A stretch of 64,000 nucleotides of DNA from Variovorax sp. Root318D1 (GTDB taxonomy: Bacteria > Pseudomonadota > Gammaproteobacteria > Burkholderiales > Burkholderiaceae_C), in assembly GCF_001424835.1 (NCBI RefSeq), contig NZ_LMCQ01000020.1, positions 1,384 to 65,383 of the forward strand, read 5' to 3'. This document shows positions 44,987 through 60,309 of this stretch, in pieces. Every line of letters starts with the position of its first letter. Position 1 is the first letter of the stretch. The notes below the pieces were generated by a model. That model ran no database searches. It was given only the letters and a program-made list of their open reading frames with translations, and had not been told where the DNA came from. The position numbers were made by a program, and so were the translations under genes.

Positions 44987-45682
44987 ATGGCCCGTCTGCC
45001 TCGCCTCACGCTCGCCGACATGCCGCACCACGTGATCCAGCGTGGAAACAACCGCCAGGTCATTTTTGTGGATCGCGCGGACCACGAGCGGCTGCTCGCC
45101 CTTTTGGCGGACGCCGCCACGCGCTTTGGGGTGGCGCTGCATGCCTATGTGCTGATGGACAACCATTTCCATCTGCTGGCAACGCCCAGCACCACTACCG
45201 GGCTTCCCCAGTTCATGCAGTCGGTGGGGCGCAGCTATGTGCGCTATTTCAACGACCGCCATGGCCGCAGCGGCACCTTGTGGGAGGGGCGCTACAGGTC
45301 GACGCTGATCCAGACCGATCGCTATCTGCTGACCTGCATGGCCTACATCGACCTGAACCCCGTGCGGGCCGGCTTGGTGGCTGATGCGCGCGACTTCCCG
45401 TGGTCCAGTTACGGGCACTATGCGGGGCTGCGGCATGACAAGCTGCTGACGCCGCATCCGCTGTACTGGGAATTGGGCAACACGCCCTTCGCGCGCGAAG
45501 CGGCTTATACGGAATTGGTGCGCGCCGGCGTGCGGCAGGCCGACCAGGGCGCGCTCACCGAGGCCACTTTGCGGGGGTGGGCGGCCGGCGATGCCAATTT
45601 TCTCGCGTCGCTGCAAAAGTCCACCGAACGCCGCGTGGCCAAGACCAAGGCAGGGCGTCCGCCTTCGGCTCCTCGCTCCTGA
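44987..45682 (+). CDS. REP-associated tyrosine transposase-like protein (RAYT, Y1 family)
   Basis: 231 aa. Begins MARLPRLTLADMPHHVIQRGNNRQVIF (the HVIQRGN motif), contains the HUH site as HFHLLAT in MDNHFHLLATP, and the nucleophile region with FNDRHGRSGTLWEGRYRSTLI and YLLTCMAYIDLNPVRAGLV, all family signatures. These single-strand-DNA transposases process REP-like hairpins and are usually domesticated, single-copy genes. The C-terminal 60 residues are basic (RRVAKTKAGRPPS). Motifs that could be its cognate repeats lie just downstream. Confidence 0.93.
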   Translation: MARLPRLTLADMPHHVIQRGNNRQVIFVDRADHERLLALLADAATRFGVALHAYVLMDNHFHLLATPSTTTGLPQFMQSVGRSYVRYFNDRHGRSGTLWEGRYRSTLIQTDRYLLTCMAYIDLNPVRAGLVADARDFPWSSYGHYAGLRHDKLLTPHPLYWELGNTPFAREAAYTELVRAGVRQADQGALTEATLRGWAAGDANFLASLQKSTERRVAKTKAGRPPSAPRS

Positions 45683-45740
45683 ATACGATGACTGCAGCTT
45701 GGCCCTGCCGGCAGGGAAGTGCCTTTCTCATTTTTAATCT

Positions 45741-45795
45741 GTCCCTAATTTGATCCTGACCAGAAGGCTCGGAATTAAATTGGAATCTGACCCCC
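45741..45795 (+). repeat. Related motifs downstream of the RAYT gene
   Basis: Two similar stretches lie 59-113 bases after the transposase gene: CCTAATTTGATCCTGACC (45744-45761) and AAATTGGAATCTGACCCCC (45777-45795), sharing AATT-x-GA-x-CTGACC. Such AATTGGAATCTGACCCC-type sequences frequently flank RAYT genes in this group and may be its recognition or end sequences; no strong REP hairpin is seen here. Confidence 0.35.
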
Positions 45796-45867
45796 AATAA
45801 AGTGTTTGGCATTCTTTGTGCATCGCAATATCCTTCTCATCCCTGCGAAAAACTGAAGGAGTGCGCC

Positions 45868-50634
<4,767 letters not shown>

Positions 50635-50671
50635 GCGCCCACGAGAACGCAGAGAGAAAAAGGACATCACG

Positions 50672-52150
<1,479 letters not shown>

Positions 52151-52166
52151 TTTTTGTTTCAGTTTT

Positions 52167-52188
52167 GCGGGGCCCGTTGCGGCCCCGC
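52167..52188 (+). terminator. Hairpin downstream of gltD
   Basis: Perfect 8-base GC stem (GCGGGGCC at 52167-52174, GGCCCCGC at 52181-52188) 17 bases after the gltD stop. No T-run follows, so it may be an RNA 3' stabiliser rather than an intrinsic terminator by itself. Confidence 0.5.
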
Positions 52189-52209
52189 TATCATTCGCGG
52201 AAACCGCAT

Positions 52210-52242
52210 GCCGGGATGCCTGACAAGGCGCCCGGCTTTTTT
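52210..52242 (+). terminator. Rho-independent terminator directly before mlaF
   Basis: GCCGGG (52210-52215) pairs with CCCGGC (52231-52236), extended by GCC/GGC, and is followed by TTTTTT (52237-52242). The T-run ends 6 bases before the chosen mlaF start, leaving no room for a conventional promoter between terminator and gene. It may terminate gltBD or act as an attenuator for the mla operon. Confidence 0.75.
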
Positions 52243-52248
52243 ATTGAG

Positions 52249-53073
52249 ATGGACCCAGCCGCACTGCCACACCCTTTCGTAGAGTTCCGCGACGTTTCGT
52301 TCGGCTACGGCGCGCGTGCGATCCTCGACCGGGTGTCGTTTACCGTGCCGCGCGGCAAGGTCACTGCGCTCATGGGCGCCTCTGGCGGCGGCAAGACCAC
52401 GGTGCTTCGGCTCATCGGCGGACAGCAGCGCGCGCAGCGCGGCGAGGTTCTTTTCGATGGCCGCGACGTCGGCAAACTCGACGCCGCGGGCCTGTATCTG
52501 GCACGGCGACGCATGGGCATGCTGTTCCAGTTCGGTGCCTTGTTCACCGACATGAGCGTGTTCGACAACGTCGCCTTTCCGCTGCGCGAGCACACGCAGC
52601 TCTCGGAAGCCTTGGTGCGCGACATCGTGCTCATGAAGCTCGACGCAGTCGGTTTGCGCGGCGCGCGTAACCTGATGCCAAGCGAGGTCTCGGGCGGCAT
52701 GGCACGCCGCGTCGCCTTGGCACGCGCCATTGCGCTGGACCCCGACCTCGTCATGTACGACGAGCCGTTTGCCGGCCTCGACCCCATTTCGCTCGGCACG
52801 GCGGCTCGGCTGATTCGTCAGCTGAACGACACGCTTGGGCTGACGAGCATCGTGGTGTCGCACGACCTCGAAGAAACCTTTCGCATCGCCGACCACGTGA
52901 TCATCCTGGCCAACGGCGGCATCGCCGCGCAGGGCACGCCGAGCGAGGTGCGCGAAAGTGCCGATCCGCTGGTGCATCAGTTCGTCAACGCCTTGCCTGA
53001 TGGTCCGGTGCATTTCCATTACCCGGGCGTCGGCATCGAAGAAGATTTCGGCAACGAAGGGGGGCAGACATGA
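52249..53073 (+). CDS. mlaF: Phospholipid-transport ABC ATPase MlaF
   Basis: 274 aa from ATG 52249 (MDPAALPHPFVEFRDVSFGYG); upstream ATG 52219 is in frame but lies inside the terminator stem. Walker A GASGGGKTT, signature VSGGM (in SEVSGGMARRVALARA), Walker B DLVMYDEPFAGLDP, H-loop VVSHDLEE. It powers retrograde (or anterograde) phospholipid trafficking through the MlaFEDB complex in the inner membrane. ATGA overlap with mlaE. Confidence 0.95.
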   Translation: MDPAALPHPFVEFRDVSFGYGARAILDRVSFTVPRGKVTALMGASGGGKTTVLRLIGGQQRAQRGEVLFDGRDVGKLDAAGLYLARRRMGMLFQFGALFTDMSVFDNVAFPLREHTQLSEALVRDIVLMKLDAVGLRGARNLMPSEVSGGMARRVALARAIALDPDLVMYDEPFAGLDPISLGTAARLIRQLNDTLGLTSIVVSHDLEETFRIADHVIILANGGIAAQGTPSEVRESADPLVHQFVNALPDGPVHFHYPGVGIEEDFGNEGGQT

Positions 53074-53852
53074 GTTGGTTGAAGCCCGCCGACGCCGGAT
53101 TTGCCGTGCGCAGCAAACTGGCCGACCTCGGTTATGGCGCCAAGCTGTTCCTGCGCCTCATGGTGCGGGGGGCACAAAGCTTGCGTCGCTTCGGGCTGGT
53201 ACGCGACCAGATCCATTTCCTGGGCAACTACTCGCTCGCCATCATCGCGGTGTCCGGCCTTTTCGTCGGTTTCGTGCTGGGTCTGCAGATGTATTACGCG
53301 CTGCAGCGCTACGGTTCTTCCGAGGCTTTGGGCCTGCTGGTCGCCTTGAGCCTGGTGCGGGAACTCGGGCCGGTCGTGGCCGCCTTGCTCTTCACCGGGC
53401 GCGCGGGCACGTCCCTGACTGCGGAGATCGGGCTCATGAAGGCCGGCGAGCAGCTCAGCGCCATGGAGATGATGGCGGTCGACCCGGTGCAGCGCATTCT
53501 GGCGCCGCGCTTCTGGGCCGGCGTGATCACCATGCCGCTGTTGGCGGCGGTGTTCAGCGCGGTCGGCATCATGGGCGGCTACGTGGTCGGTGTGCTGATG
53601 CTGGGTGTGGACCCTGGCGCGTTCTGGGGCCAGATGCAGGGCGGTGTCGACGTGTGGCGCGACGTGGGCAACGGCGTGATCAAGAGCATCGTGTTCGGCT
53701 TCACCGTGACCTTCATTGCGCTGTTGCAGGGCTACGTGGCCCAACCGACGCCCGAAGGCGTGTCGCGTGCCACCACGCGCACGGTGGTGATGGCGTCGCT
53801 CTCGGTGCTCGGGCTCGACTTCCTGTTGACCGCCATGATGTTCAGTATTTGA
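53070..53852 (+). CDS. mlaE: Phospholipid-transport permease MlaE
   Basis: 260 aa, MlaE/PF02405 permease with about five helices. Conserved features are FLGNYSLAIIAVSGLFVGFVLGLQMYYAL, VRELGPVVAALLFTGRAGTSLTAEIGLMKAGEQLSAMEMMAVDPVQRILAPRFWAG (the EIGxMKxxEQxxAL coupling helix) and the C-terminal TTRTVVMASLSVLGLDFLLTAMMF. It is the membrane part of the MlaFEDB complex. Overlaps mlaF by four bases. Confidence 0.95.
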   Translation: MSWLKPADAGFAVRSKLADLGYGAKLFLRLMVRGAQSLRRFGLVRDQIHFLGNYSLAIIAVSGLFVGFVLGLQMYYALQRYGSSEALGLLVALSLVRELGPVVAALLFTGRAGTSLTAEIGLMKAGEQLSAMEMMAVDPVQRILAPRFWAGVITMPLLAAVFSAVGIMGGYVVGVLMLGVDPGAFWGQMQGGVDVWRDVGNGVIKSIVFGFTVTFIALLQGYVAQPTPEGVSRATTRTVVMASLSVLGLDFLLTAMMFSI

Positions 53853-53889
53853 AGGAGCTCCGCTCCAATCGTTCTAGAGAGTGCAAACC

Positions 53890-54390
53890 ATGCAACGTTC
53901 CAATAGCGACATCTGGGTCGGCCTGTTCGTCCTGATCGGCGGCGCGGCACTGCTGTTCCTCGCGCTGCAGTCGGCCAACCTGCTGAGCCTGAATTTTCAG
54001 AAGACCTACAGCGTCACTGCCCGCTTCGACAATATCGGCGGGCTCAAGCCGCAAACTGCGGTCAAGAGTGCGGGCGTAGTGGTCGGACGCGTGGAATCCA
54101 TCTCGTTTGACGACAAATCCTTTCAGGCCCGCGTCACGCTGGCTTTGCAAAACCGTTACAGTTTTCCCAAGGACAGCTCGCTCAAGATCTTGACCAGTGG
54201 TTTGCTCGGCGAGCAGTACATCGGGATCGAGCCGGGTGCCGAGGAGAAGAATTTGCAAGCCGGCGACACCATCACCGCGACCCAATCGGCCGTGGTGCTG
54301 GAAAACCTTATCAGCCAGTTCCTCTATAGCAAGGCAGCCGAAGGAAGCAGCAGCACGCCTTCGACGCCGGGAACAGCCAACAAAAAATGA
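53890..54390 (+). CDS. mlaD: MCE-domain lipid-binding protein MlaD
   Basis: 166 aa from ATG 53890 (MQRSNSDIWVGLFVLIGGAALLFLALQ); a GTG nine bases upstream is possible. Single N-terminal membrane helix, then one MCE domain (YSVTARFDNIGGLKPQTAVKSAGVVVGRVESI and LTSGLLGEQYIGIEPG). MlaD hexamers form a periplasmic ring over MlaE. The C-terminus is a short Ser/Thr-rich tail. Overlaps mlaA by four bases. Confidence 0.95.
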   Translation: MQRSNSDIWVGLFVLIGGAALLFLALQSANLLSLNFQKTYSVTARFDNIGGLKPQTAVKSAGVVVGRVESISFDDKSFQARVTLALQNRYSFPKDSSLKILTSGLLGEQYIGIEPGAEEKNLQAGDTITATQSAVVLENLISQFLYSKAAEGSSSTPSTPGTANKK

Positions 54391-55133
54391 AATCCAGTCT
54401 TTTATCGTCCGTTGCTATCAAGAAAGTAGCAAGCTCTACCCGTTGGATGGGTGCTGCAGCCGCTTTTGCGCTGCTTGCAGGTTGCGCAACCGGCCCCCAC
54501 GCCAATCCAGCCGACCCGTTCGAGCCCTTCAACCGGGGCGTCACGCGCTTCAACGACACGGTCGACGAAGCGGTGCTGGTGCCCGTGGCCACCGCGTACG
54601 TGCGCGTGCTGCCTTCCATGGTGCGCACTGGCGTCACCAATTTCTTCGGCAACCTGGGCGACGTCTGGAGCTTTGCCAACAGCGTGGCCCAGCTCAAGCT
54701 GCAGAACAGTGCCGAGACCTTCATGCGGGTCAACGTGAACACCTTCTTCGGGCTGGGCGGCCTGCTCGACGTGGCCACCGAAGCCGGCATCGATCGCCAC
54801 GAGGAAGATTTCGGCCAGACGCTCGGTCGCTGGGGCGTGGGGGCCGGCCCGTACGTCGTGCTGCCTATATTTGGCCCCTCCACCCTGCGCGACACCGCTG
54901 CATTGCCGGTCGACCGTGCTGGCGGCGTGGTCTCGAACATGAACGACGTGGCCTGGCGCAATTCGCTGTCGTTCCTGGACGCTGTCGATACGCGCGCGAA
55001 ATACCTGCGCGCCGGCCGCCTGCTCGACGACGCGGCACTCGACAAATACACCTTCACGCGCGATGCCTACCTCCAGCACCGCCGCAACGATGTGTACGAC
55101 GGCAATCCGCCTGACGACGAAGGCGGCAAGTAA
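54387..55133 (+). CDS. mlaA: Outer-membrane lipid asymmetry lipoprotein MlaA (VacJ)
   Basis: 248 aa. Lipobox LLAGC near residue 33, then DPFEPFNRGVTRFNDTVDEAVLVPVATAYV, LGDVWSFANSVAQLK, FFGLGGLLDVATEAGIDRHEEDFGQTLGRWGVGAGPYVVLPIFGPSTLRD, the MlaA signature block. It removes mislocalised phospholipids from the outer leaflet. Its presence inside the mlaFED-CB operon, between mlaD and mlaC, differs from E. coli where vacJ is separate. A 181-base gap follows before mlaC, in which I see nothing coding. Confidence 0.95.
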   Translation: MKSSLLSSVAIKKVASSTRWMGAAAAFALLAGCATGPHANPADPFEPFNRGVTRFNDTVDEAVLVPVATAYVRVLPSMVRTGVTNFFGNLGDVWSFANSVAQLKLQNSAETFMRVNVNTFFGLGGLLDVATEAGIDRHEEDFGQTLGRWGVGAGPYVVLPIFGPSTLRDTAALPVDRAGGVVSNMNDVAWRNSLSFLDAVDTRAKYLRAGRLLDDAALDKYTFTRDAYLQHRRNDVYDGNPPDDEGGK

Positions 55134-55314
55134 GGAGCAGAAGAGCGTAGTGGCAAGCTGGGCCGAAAGGCAGTTCCGCTTGCATCCCGTTTCAAGGCTT
55201 CACCTGGGCTTCAGGAACCCGGTCGGCCTGGGACTCGTCGAACACGTTCTTTCCAGGAGGTGCGTCGACAATTGGCGTGTCTGCTGCAGATTTCAAAAAT
55301 TTTAGGGAATTGCC

Positions 55315-55974
55315 ATGAAAAACAACATCTTGCAACGACGCGGCTTTGGCCGCCTGGTTCTGGCCAGCGCGCTTCTTTTTGGCGCTGCCACCGCTTTCGT
55401 GCGCCCGGTCCACGCGGCCGACGAAGCGCCTGACGCGCTGGTTAAGCGCTTGTCGACCGATGTGCTCGATACCATCAAGGCCGACACCTCCATCAAGGCG
55501 GGCGACATCAGCAAGATCATGGTGCTGGTCGACAGCAAGATCATGCCCAACGTCAATTTCCAGCGCATGACGGCTTCCGCGGTGGGTCCGGCATGGCGCC
55601 AGGCCACGCCCGAGCAGCAAAAGCGGCTGCAGGAAGAATTCAAGACCTTGCTGGTTCGCACCTATGCCGGCGCGCTCGACCAGGTGAGCGACCAGACCGT
55701 CACGGTTCGTCCGTTCCGCGGTTCGCCCGAAGACACCGAAGTGCTGGTGCGCACCGAGGTCAAGGGCCGCGGCGATCCGGTCCAACTCGATTACCGCCTC
55801 GAAAAGACGCCTGGCCAGGGCGGTGGCTGGAAGGTCTACAACCTCAATGTGCTCGGCGTCTGGCTGGTCGACACCTACCGCACGCAGTTCGCGCAGGAAA
55901 TCAATGCCCGCGGCATCGACGGCCTGATTGCCGCACTGGCCGCGCGCAACAAGGGCAACAACGGCAAGAGCTGA
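55315..55974 (+). CDS. mlaC: Periplasmic phospholipid shuttle MlaC
   Basis: 219 aa. Signal MKNNILQRRGFGRLVLASALLFGAATAFVRPVHA, with a basic twin-arginine-like start (RRGFGRL). The MlaC core includes DISKIMVLVDSKIMPNVNFQRMTASAVGPAWRQATPEQQKRLQEEFKTLLVRTYAGAL and YRLEKTPGQGGGWKVYNLNVLGVWLVDTYRTQFAQEI. It carries phospholipid between MlaA and MlaD. mlaB starts 4 bases after its stop. Confidence 0.95.
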   Translation: MKNNILQRRGFGRLVLASALLFGAATAFVRPVHAADEAPDALVKRLSTDVLDTIKADTSIKAGDISKIMVLVDSKIMPNVNFQRMTASAVGPAWRQATPEQQKRLQEEFKTLLVRTYAGALDQVSDQTVTVRPFRGSPEDTEVLVRTEVKGRGDPVQLDYRLEKTPGQGGGWKVYNLNVLGVWLVDTYRTQFAQEINARGIDGLIAALAARNKGNNGKS

Positions 55975-55978
55975 CGCC

Positions 55979-56251
55979 ATGCTGGTGCTGCCGACCAAAC
56001 TCACTCACGACGATGCCCCGGCCTGCATGCGCATGCTGCAGCAGGGGCTGAAGGGACAAGCCGATACGTCCACCGTGGTGGACGCCAGCGCCCTGACGCA
56101 ATTCGACTCCTCCGCGCTTGCGGTGTTGCTGGAGTGCCGGCGCGAATCGAGCGCGCTCGGTCGCGGCTTTGCGGTCAAGGGGCTTTCCCCGCGGCTGCGC
56201 GAACTCGCCGCCCTCTACGGCATCGCGGGACTCTTGCCGGCGGCGCCCTAA
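55979..56251 (+). CDS. mlaB: STAS-domain protein MlaB
   Basis: 90 aa from ATG 55979 (MLVLPTKLTHDDAPACMRMLQQGL). STAS fold with VVDASALTQFDSSALAVLLECRRES, the D-S-S-A-L motif where MlaB contacts MlaF. Last gene of the mla operon. The 90-base gap before the next ABC gene holds no clear terminator. Confidence 0.9.
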   Translation: MLVLPTKLTHDDAPACMRMLQQGLKGQADTSTVVDASALTQFDSSALAVLLECRRESSALGRGFAVKGLSPRLRELAALYGIAGLLPAAP

Positions 56252-56341
56252 GCGCACAGTGCGGCCCGGCAGCGGCCGAGTCAGGTCATCCGGGTGCGGT
56301 CCAGCGGCTTGTAACGCAGGCCCGTAAAATCGCCGGCTCCC

Positions 56342-57289
56342 ATGCCCGCGATCTCATTCCAATCGGTCTCCAAGACCTACCCTCCCTCCAGACAGCAGCG
56401 GGCCCAAGGCAAGCAAGGGCTGCGCGCCGTCGACGAGGTCAGCTTCCAGATCGAGCCGGGCGAGTTCTTCGGCTTGCTGGGCCCCAATGGCGCAGGCAAG
56501 ACCACGCTCATCAGCATGCTGGCCGGCCTCTCGCGACCCACCGCCGGGGCCATCAGCGTTCATGGCTTCGACGTGCAGCGCGACTATGCCGAGGCCCGGC
56601 GCCAGCTCGGCATCGTGCCGCAGGAACTGGTGTTCGACCCCTTCTTCAACGTGCGGGAATCGCTGCGCATCCAGTCGGGCTACTTCGGCATCAAGAACAA
56701 CGAGCCCTGGATCGACGAGCTGTTGCAAAGCCTTGGCCTGGCCGACAAGGCCACGGCCAACATGCGCCAGCTCTCAGGGGGCATGAAGCGCCGCGTGCTG
56801 GTGGCGCAGGCGTTGGTCCACAAGCCACCGGTCATCGTGCTCGACGAGCCCACCGCGGGCGTCGACGTCGAACTCCGCCAGACGCTCTGGCAGTTCGTCG
56901 CCAGGCTCAACAAGGAGGGCAGCACGGTGCTTCTGACCACGCACTACCTCGAGGAAGCCGAGGCACTGTGCAGCCGCATCGCGATGCTCAAGCAGGGCCG
57001 TGTGATTGCGCTGGACCGCACCAGCGAACTGCTGAAGTCGGCCGCCAGCAACGTGCTGCGCTTCAAGACCGATGCCATGCTGCCCTGGGCCATTGCCCAG
57101 CATGCGCGCATCACCGGGCGCATCGTGCAGCTGCCGGCGCAGAACGCCCATGAAGTCGAACAACTGCTGGCCGCGATCCGCGAAGCCGGCGTCGCGGTGG
57201 AAGACGTGGAAATGCGCAAGGCCGATCTGGAAGACGTGTTCATCGACCTGATGGCGGGCGAGCAGACGCCGCTGGAGGTTGCAAGATGA
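56342..57289 (+). CDS. ABC-2 type exporter ATPase, YadG-like
   Basis: 315 aa. Walker A GPNGAGKTT (about 52-60), Q-loop VPQELVFDPFFNVRESLR, signature LSGGMKRRVLVAQAL, Walker B PPVIVLDEPTAGVD, H-loop LLTTHYLEEAE; C-terminal 80 residues carry the drug/lipid-exporter-type extension (FKTDAMLPWAIAQHARITGRIVQLPAQ). It pairs with the permease that overlaps it by four bases. The substrate is unknown; its conserved place after mla and before murA hints at envelope material. Confidence 0.9.
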   Translation: MPAISFQSVSKTYPPSRQQRAQGKQGLRAVDEVSFQIEPGEFFGLLGPNGAGKTTLISMLAGLSRPTAGAISVHGFDVQRDYAEARRQLGIVPQELVFDPFFNVRESLRIQSGYFGIKNNEPWIDELLQSLGLADKATANMRQLSGGMKRRVLVAQALVHKPPVIVLDEPTAGVDVELRQTLWQFVARLNKEGSTVLLTTHYLEEAEALCSRIAMLKQGRVIALDRTSELLKSAASNVLRFKTDAMLPWAIAQHARITGRIVQLPAQNAHEVEQLLAAIREAGVAVEDVEMRKADLEDVFIDLMAGEQTPLEVAR

Positions 57290-58050
57290 TGGCTGTCACG
57301 GGTTGGCGCGCGCTGCTTTATAAAGAAACGCTGCGCTTCTGGAAGGTCGGCTTCCAGACCGTCGGCGCACCGGTGCTCACCGCGCTGCTCTACCTCATGG
57401 TGTTCGGCCACGTCCTTGAAGACCACGTGAAGGTCTACGGCACCGTCGGCTACACCGCCTTCCTTGTGCCCGGCCTAGTGATGATGAGCGTGCTGCAGAA
57501 CGCTTTTGCCAACAGCTCTTCGTCGATCATCCAGAGCAAGATCATGGGCAACCTGGTGTTCGTGCTGCTCACGCCGCTGTCGCACTGGGGCTGGTTCTTC
57601 GCCTACGTGGGCTCGTCGGTCATCCGCGGGCTGGCCGTGGGGCTCGGCGTGTTCGTGGTCACCATGTTCTTTGCGATGCCGGGCTTCGTTGCGCCTCTCT
57701 GGATCCTCGTGTTTGCGCTGCTGGGCTCCGCGATGCTGGGCACGCTGGGGCTCATTGCCGGCCTCTGGGCCGAGAAATTCGACCAGATGGCGGTGTTCCA
57801 GAACTTCCTGATCATGCCCATGACCTTTCTCTCGGGCGTTTTCTATTCGATCGGCTCGCTGCCTCCGTTCTGGCAGGGCGTGAGCCACCTGAACCCCTTC
57901 TTCTACATGATCGACGGGTTCCGCTACGGCTTCTTCGGCGTGAGCGACGCCTCGCCCTGGCTCAGCCTGGGCATCGTCGGCGCGGCGTGGCTGGCAGTGA
58001 GCGCCATCGCCGTCCATCTGCTGAAAATCGGCTACAAAATCAGAGGCTGA
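57286..58050 (+). CDS. ABC-2 type exporter permease, YadH-like
   Basis: 254 aa with six membrane helices: LTALLYLMVFGHVL, YTAFLVPGLVMMSVLQNAFAN, GWFFAYVGSSVIRGLAVGLGVFVVTMFF, PLWILVFALLGSAMLGTLGLIAGLWAEKF, NFLIMPMTFLSGVFYSIGSLP and LGIVGAAWLAVSAIAVHLL. NSSSSIIQSKIMGNLVFVLLTPLS is the ABC2_membrane signature. ATG 57286 overlaps the ATPase stop; ATG 57289 is a second possibility. Confidence 0.9.
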   Translation: MMAVTGWRALLYKETLRFWKVGFQTVGAPVLTALLYLMVFGHVLEDHVKVYGTVGYTAFLVPGLVMMSVLQNAFANSSSSIIQSKIMGNLVFVLLTPLSHWGWFFAYVGSSVIRGLAVGLGVFVVTMFFAMPGFVAPLWILVFALLGSAMLGTLGLIAGLWAEKFDQMAVFQNFLIMPMTFLSGVFYSIGSLPPFWQGVSHLNPFFYMIDGFRYGFFGVSDASPWLSLGIVGAAWLAVSAIAVHLLKIGYKIRG

Positions 58051-58068
58051 AAGGCCCTTTCAATTCCC

Positions 58069-58311
58069 ATGACCGCCGAAGAACTCCAGGCCCTGATCCA
58101 GTCCCACCTGCCGTGCGAGCACATCTCGCTGGAGGGCGATGGCCGCCACTGGTACGCCACCATCGTCTCGGCAGAATTCGAGGGCAAGCGCGCCATTCAA
58201 CGCCATCAGCGGGTCTACGCCACCCTGGGTGCGAAAATGCATACCGACGAGGTGCATGCGCTCTCGATGAAAACCTACACGCCGGCCGAATGGGCGGCGA
58301 TCGACAAGTAA
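58069..58311 (+). CDS. ibaG: BolA family protein IbaG-like
   Basis: 80 aa with the BolA/IbaG motif HLPCEHISLEGDGRHWYATIVSAEFEGKRAIQRHQRVYATLGAKMHTDEVHALSMKTYTPAEW. Cys16 in PCEH is the usual Fe-S ligand position when complexed with monothiol glutaredoxins. The gene before murA is ibaG in many proteobacteria, in keeping here (44 bases to murA). Confidence 0.9.
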   Translation: MTAEELQALIQSHLPCEHISLEGDGRHWYATIVSAEFEGKRAIQRHQRVYATLGAKMHTDEVHALSMKTYTPAEWAAIDK

Positions 58312-58354
58312 GCAACGGGCGGCCGAGGCGGCCCTCAATTTCGCTGGATTCCTG

Positions 58355-59640
<1,286 letters not shown>

Positions 59641-59644
<4 letters not shown>

Positions 59645-60291
59645 TCACCCTGGCGCTCTCGAAGGGCCGCATCTTCGAAGAAACGATGCCCCTGCTGGCC
59701 GCCGCCGGCATCGAGGTCACCGAAGACCCGGAAAAATCGCGCAAGCTGATTCTGGCCACTACCCGCGCCGACGTGCGGGTGGTGCTGGTGCGCGCCTCCG
59801 ACGTGCCCACCTATGTGCAGTACGGCGGTGCCGATCTCGGCGTGACCGGCTCCGACGTGCTGCTCGAGCACGGCAACCAGGGCCTGTACCAGCCGCTCGA
59901 CCTGCGCATTGCGGCCTGTCGCCTCAGCGTGGCGGTGCGTGCCGACTACGACTACGCCTCGGCCGTGAAGCAGGGCTCGCGCCTCAGGGTCGCGACCAAG
60001 TACGTGGGCCTGGCGCGCGAGTTTTTTGCGAGCAAGGGCGTGCACGTCGACCTGATCAAGCTCTACGGCAGCATGGAGCTCGCACCGCTCACGGGCCTGG
60101 CCGACGCCATCGTCGACCTGGTCTCGACCGGCAACACGCTCAGGGCCAATCACCTGGTCGAGGTGGAGCGGATCATGGACATCAGCGCGCGCCTCGTGGT
60201 CAACCAGGCCGCGCTCAAGCTCAAGCGCGAGCCGATCCGCCAAATCATCGACGCCTTCGCCTCCGCCATTCCCGCGGCAGCCACGCCCTGA
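59641..60291 (+). CDS. hisG: ATP phosphoribosyltransferase, short form
   Basis: 216 aa, the short form (HisG-S) lacking the C-terminal regulatory domain, which needs HisZ as partner; hisZ is not in the window. Motifs: ALSKGRIFEETMPLL, DLGVTGSDVLLEHG, LRVATKYVGLAREFFASKGVHVDLIKLYGSMELAPLTGLADAIVDLVSTGNTLRANHL (the PRPP-binding D-L-V-S-T-G-x-T loop). First step of histidine biosynthesis. 18 bases before hisD. Confidence 0.96.
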
Positions 60292-60309
60292 GTTCTTCAC
60301 CGCAGCGCC

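Noticed and set aside
45806..45833. Possible gltB promoter (TTGGCA and a downstream AT-rich hexamer)
   Set aside because: The -10 match is poor and spacing is uncertain, so it is not listed as a feature.
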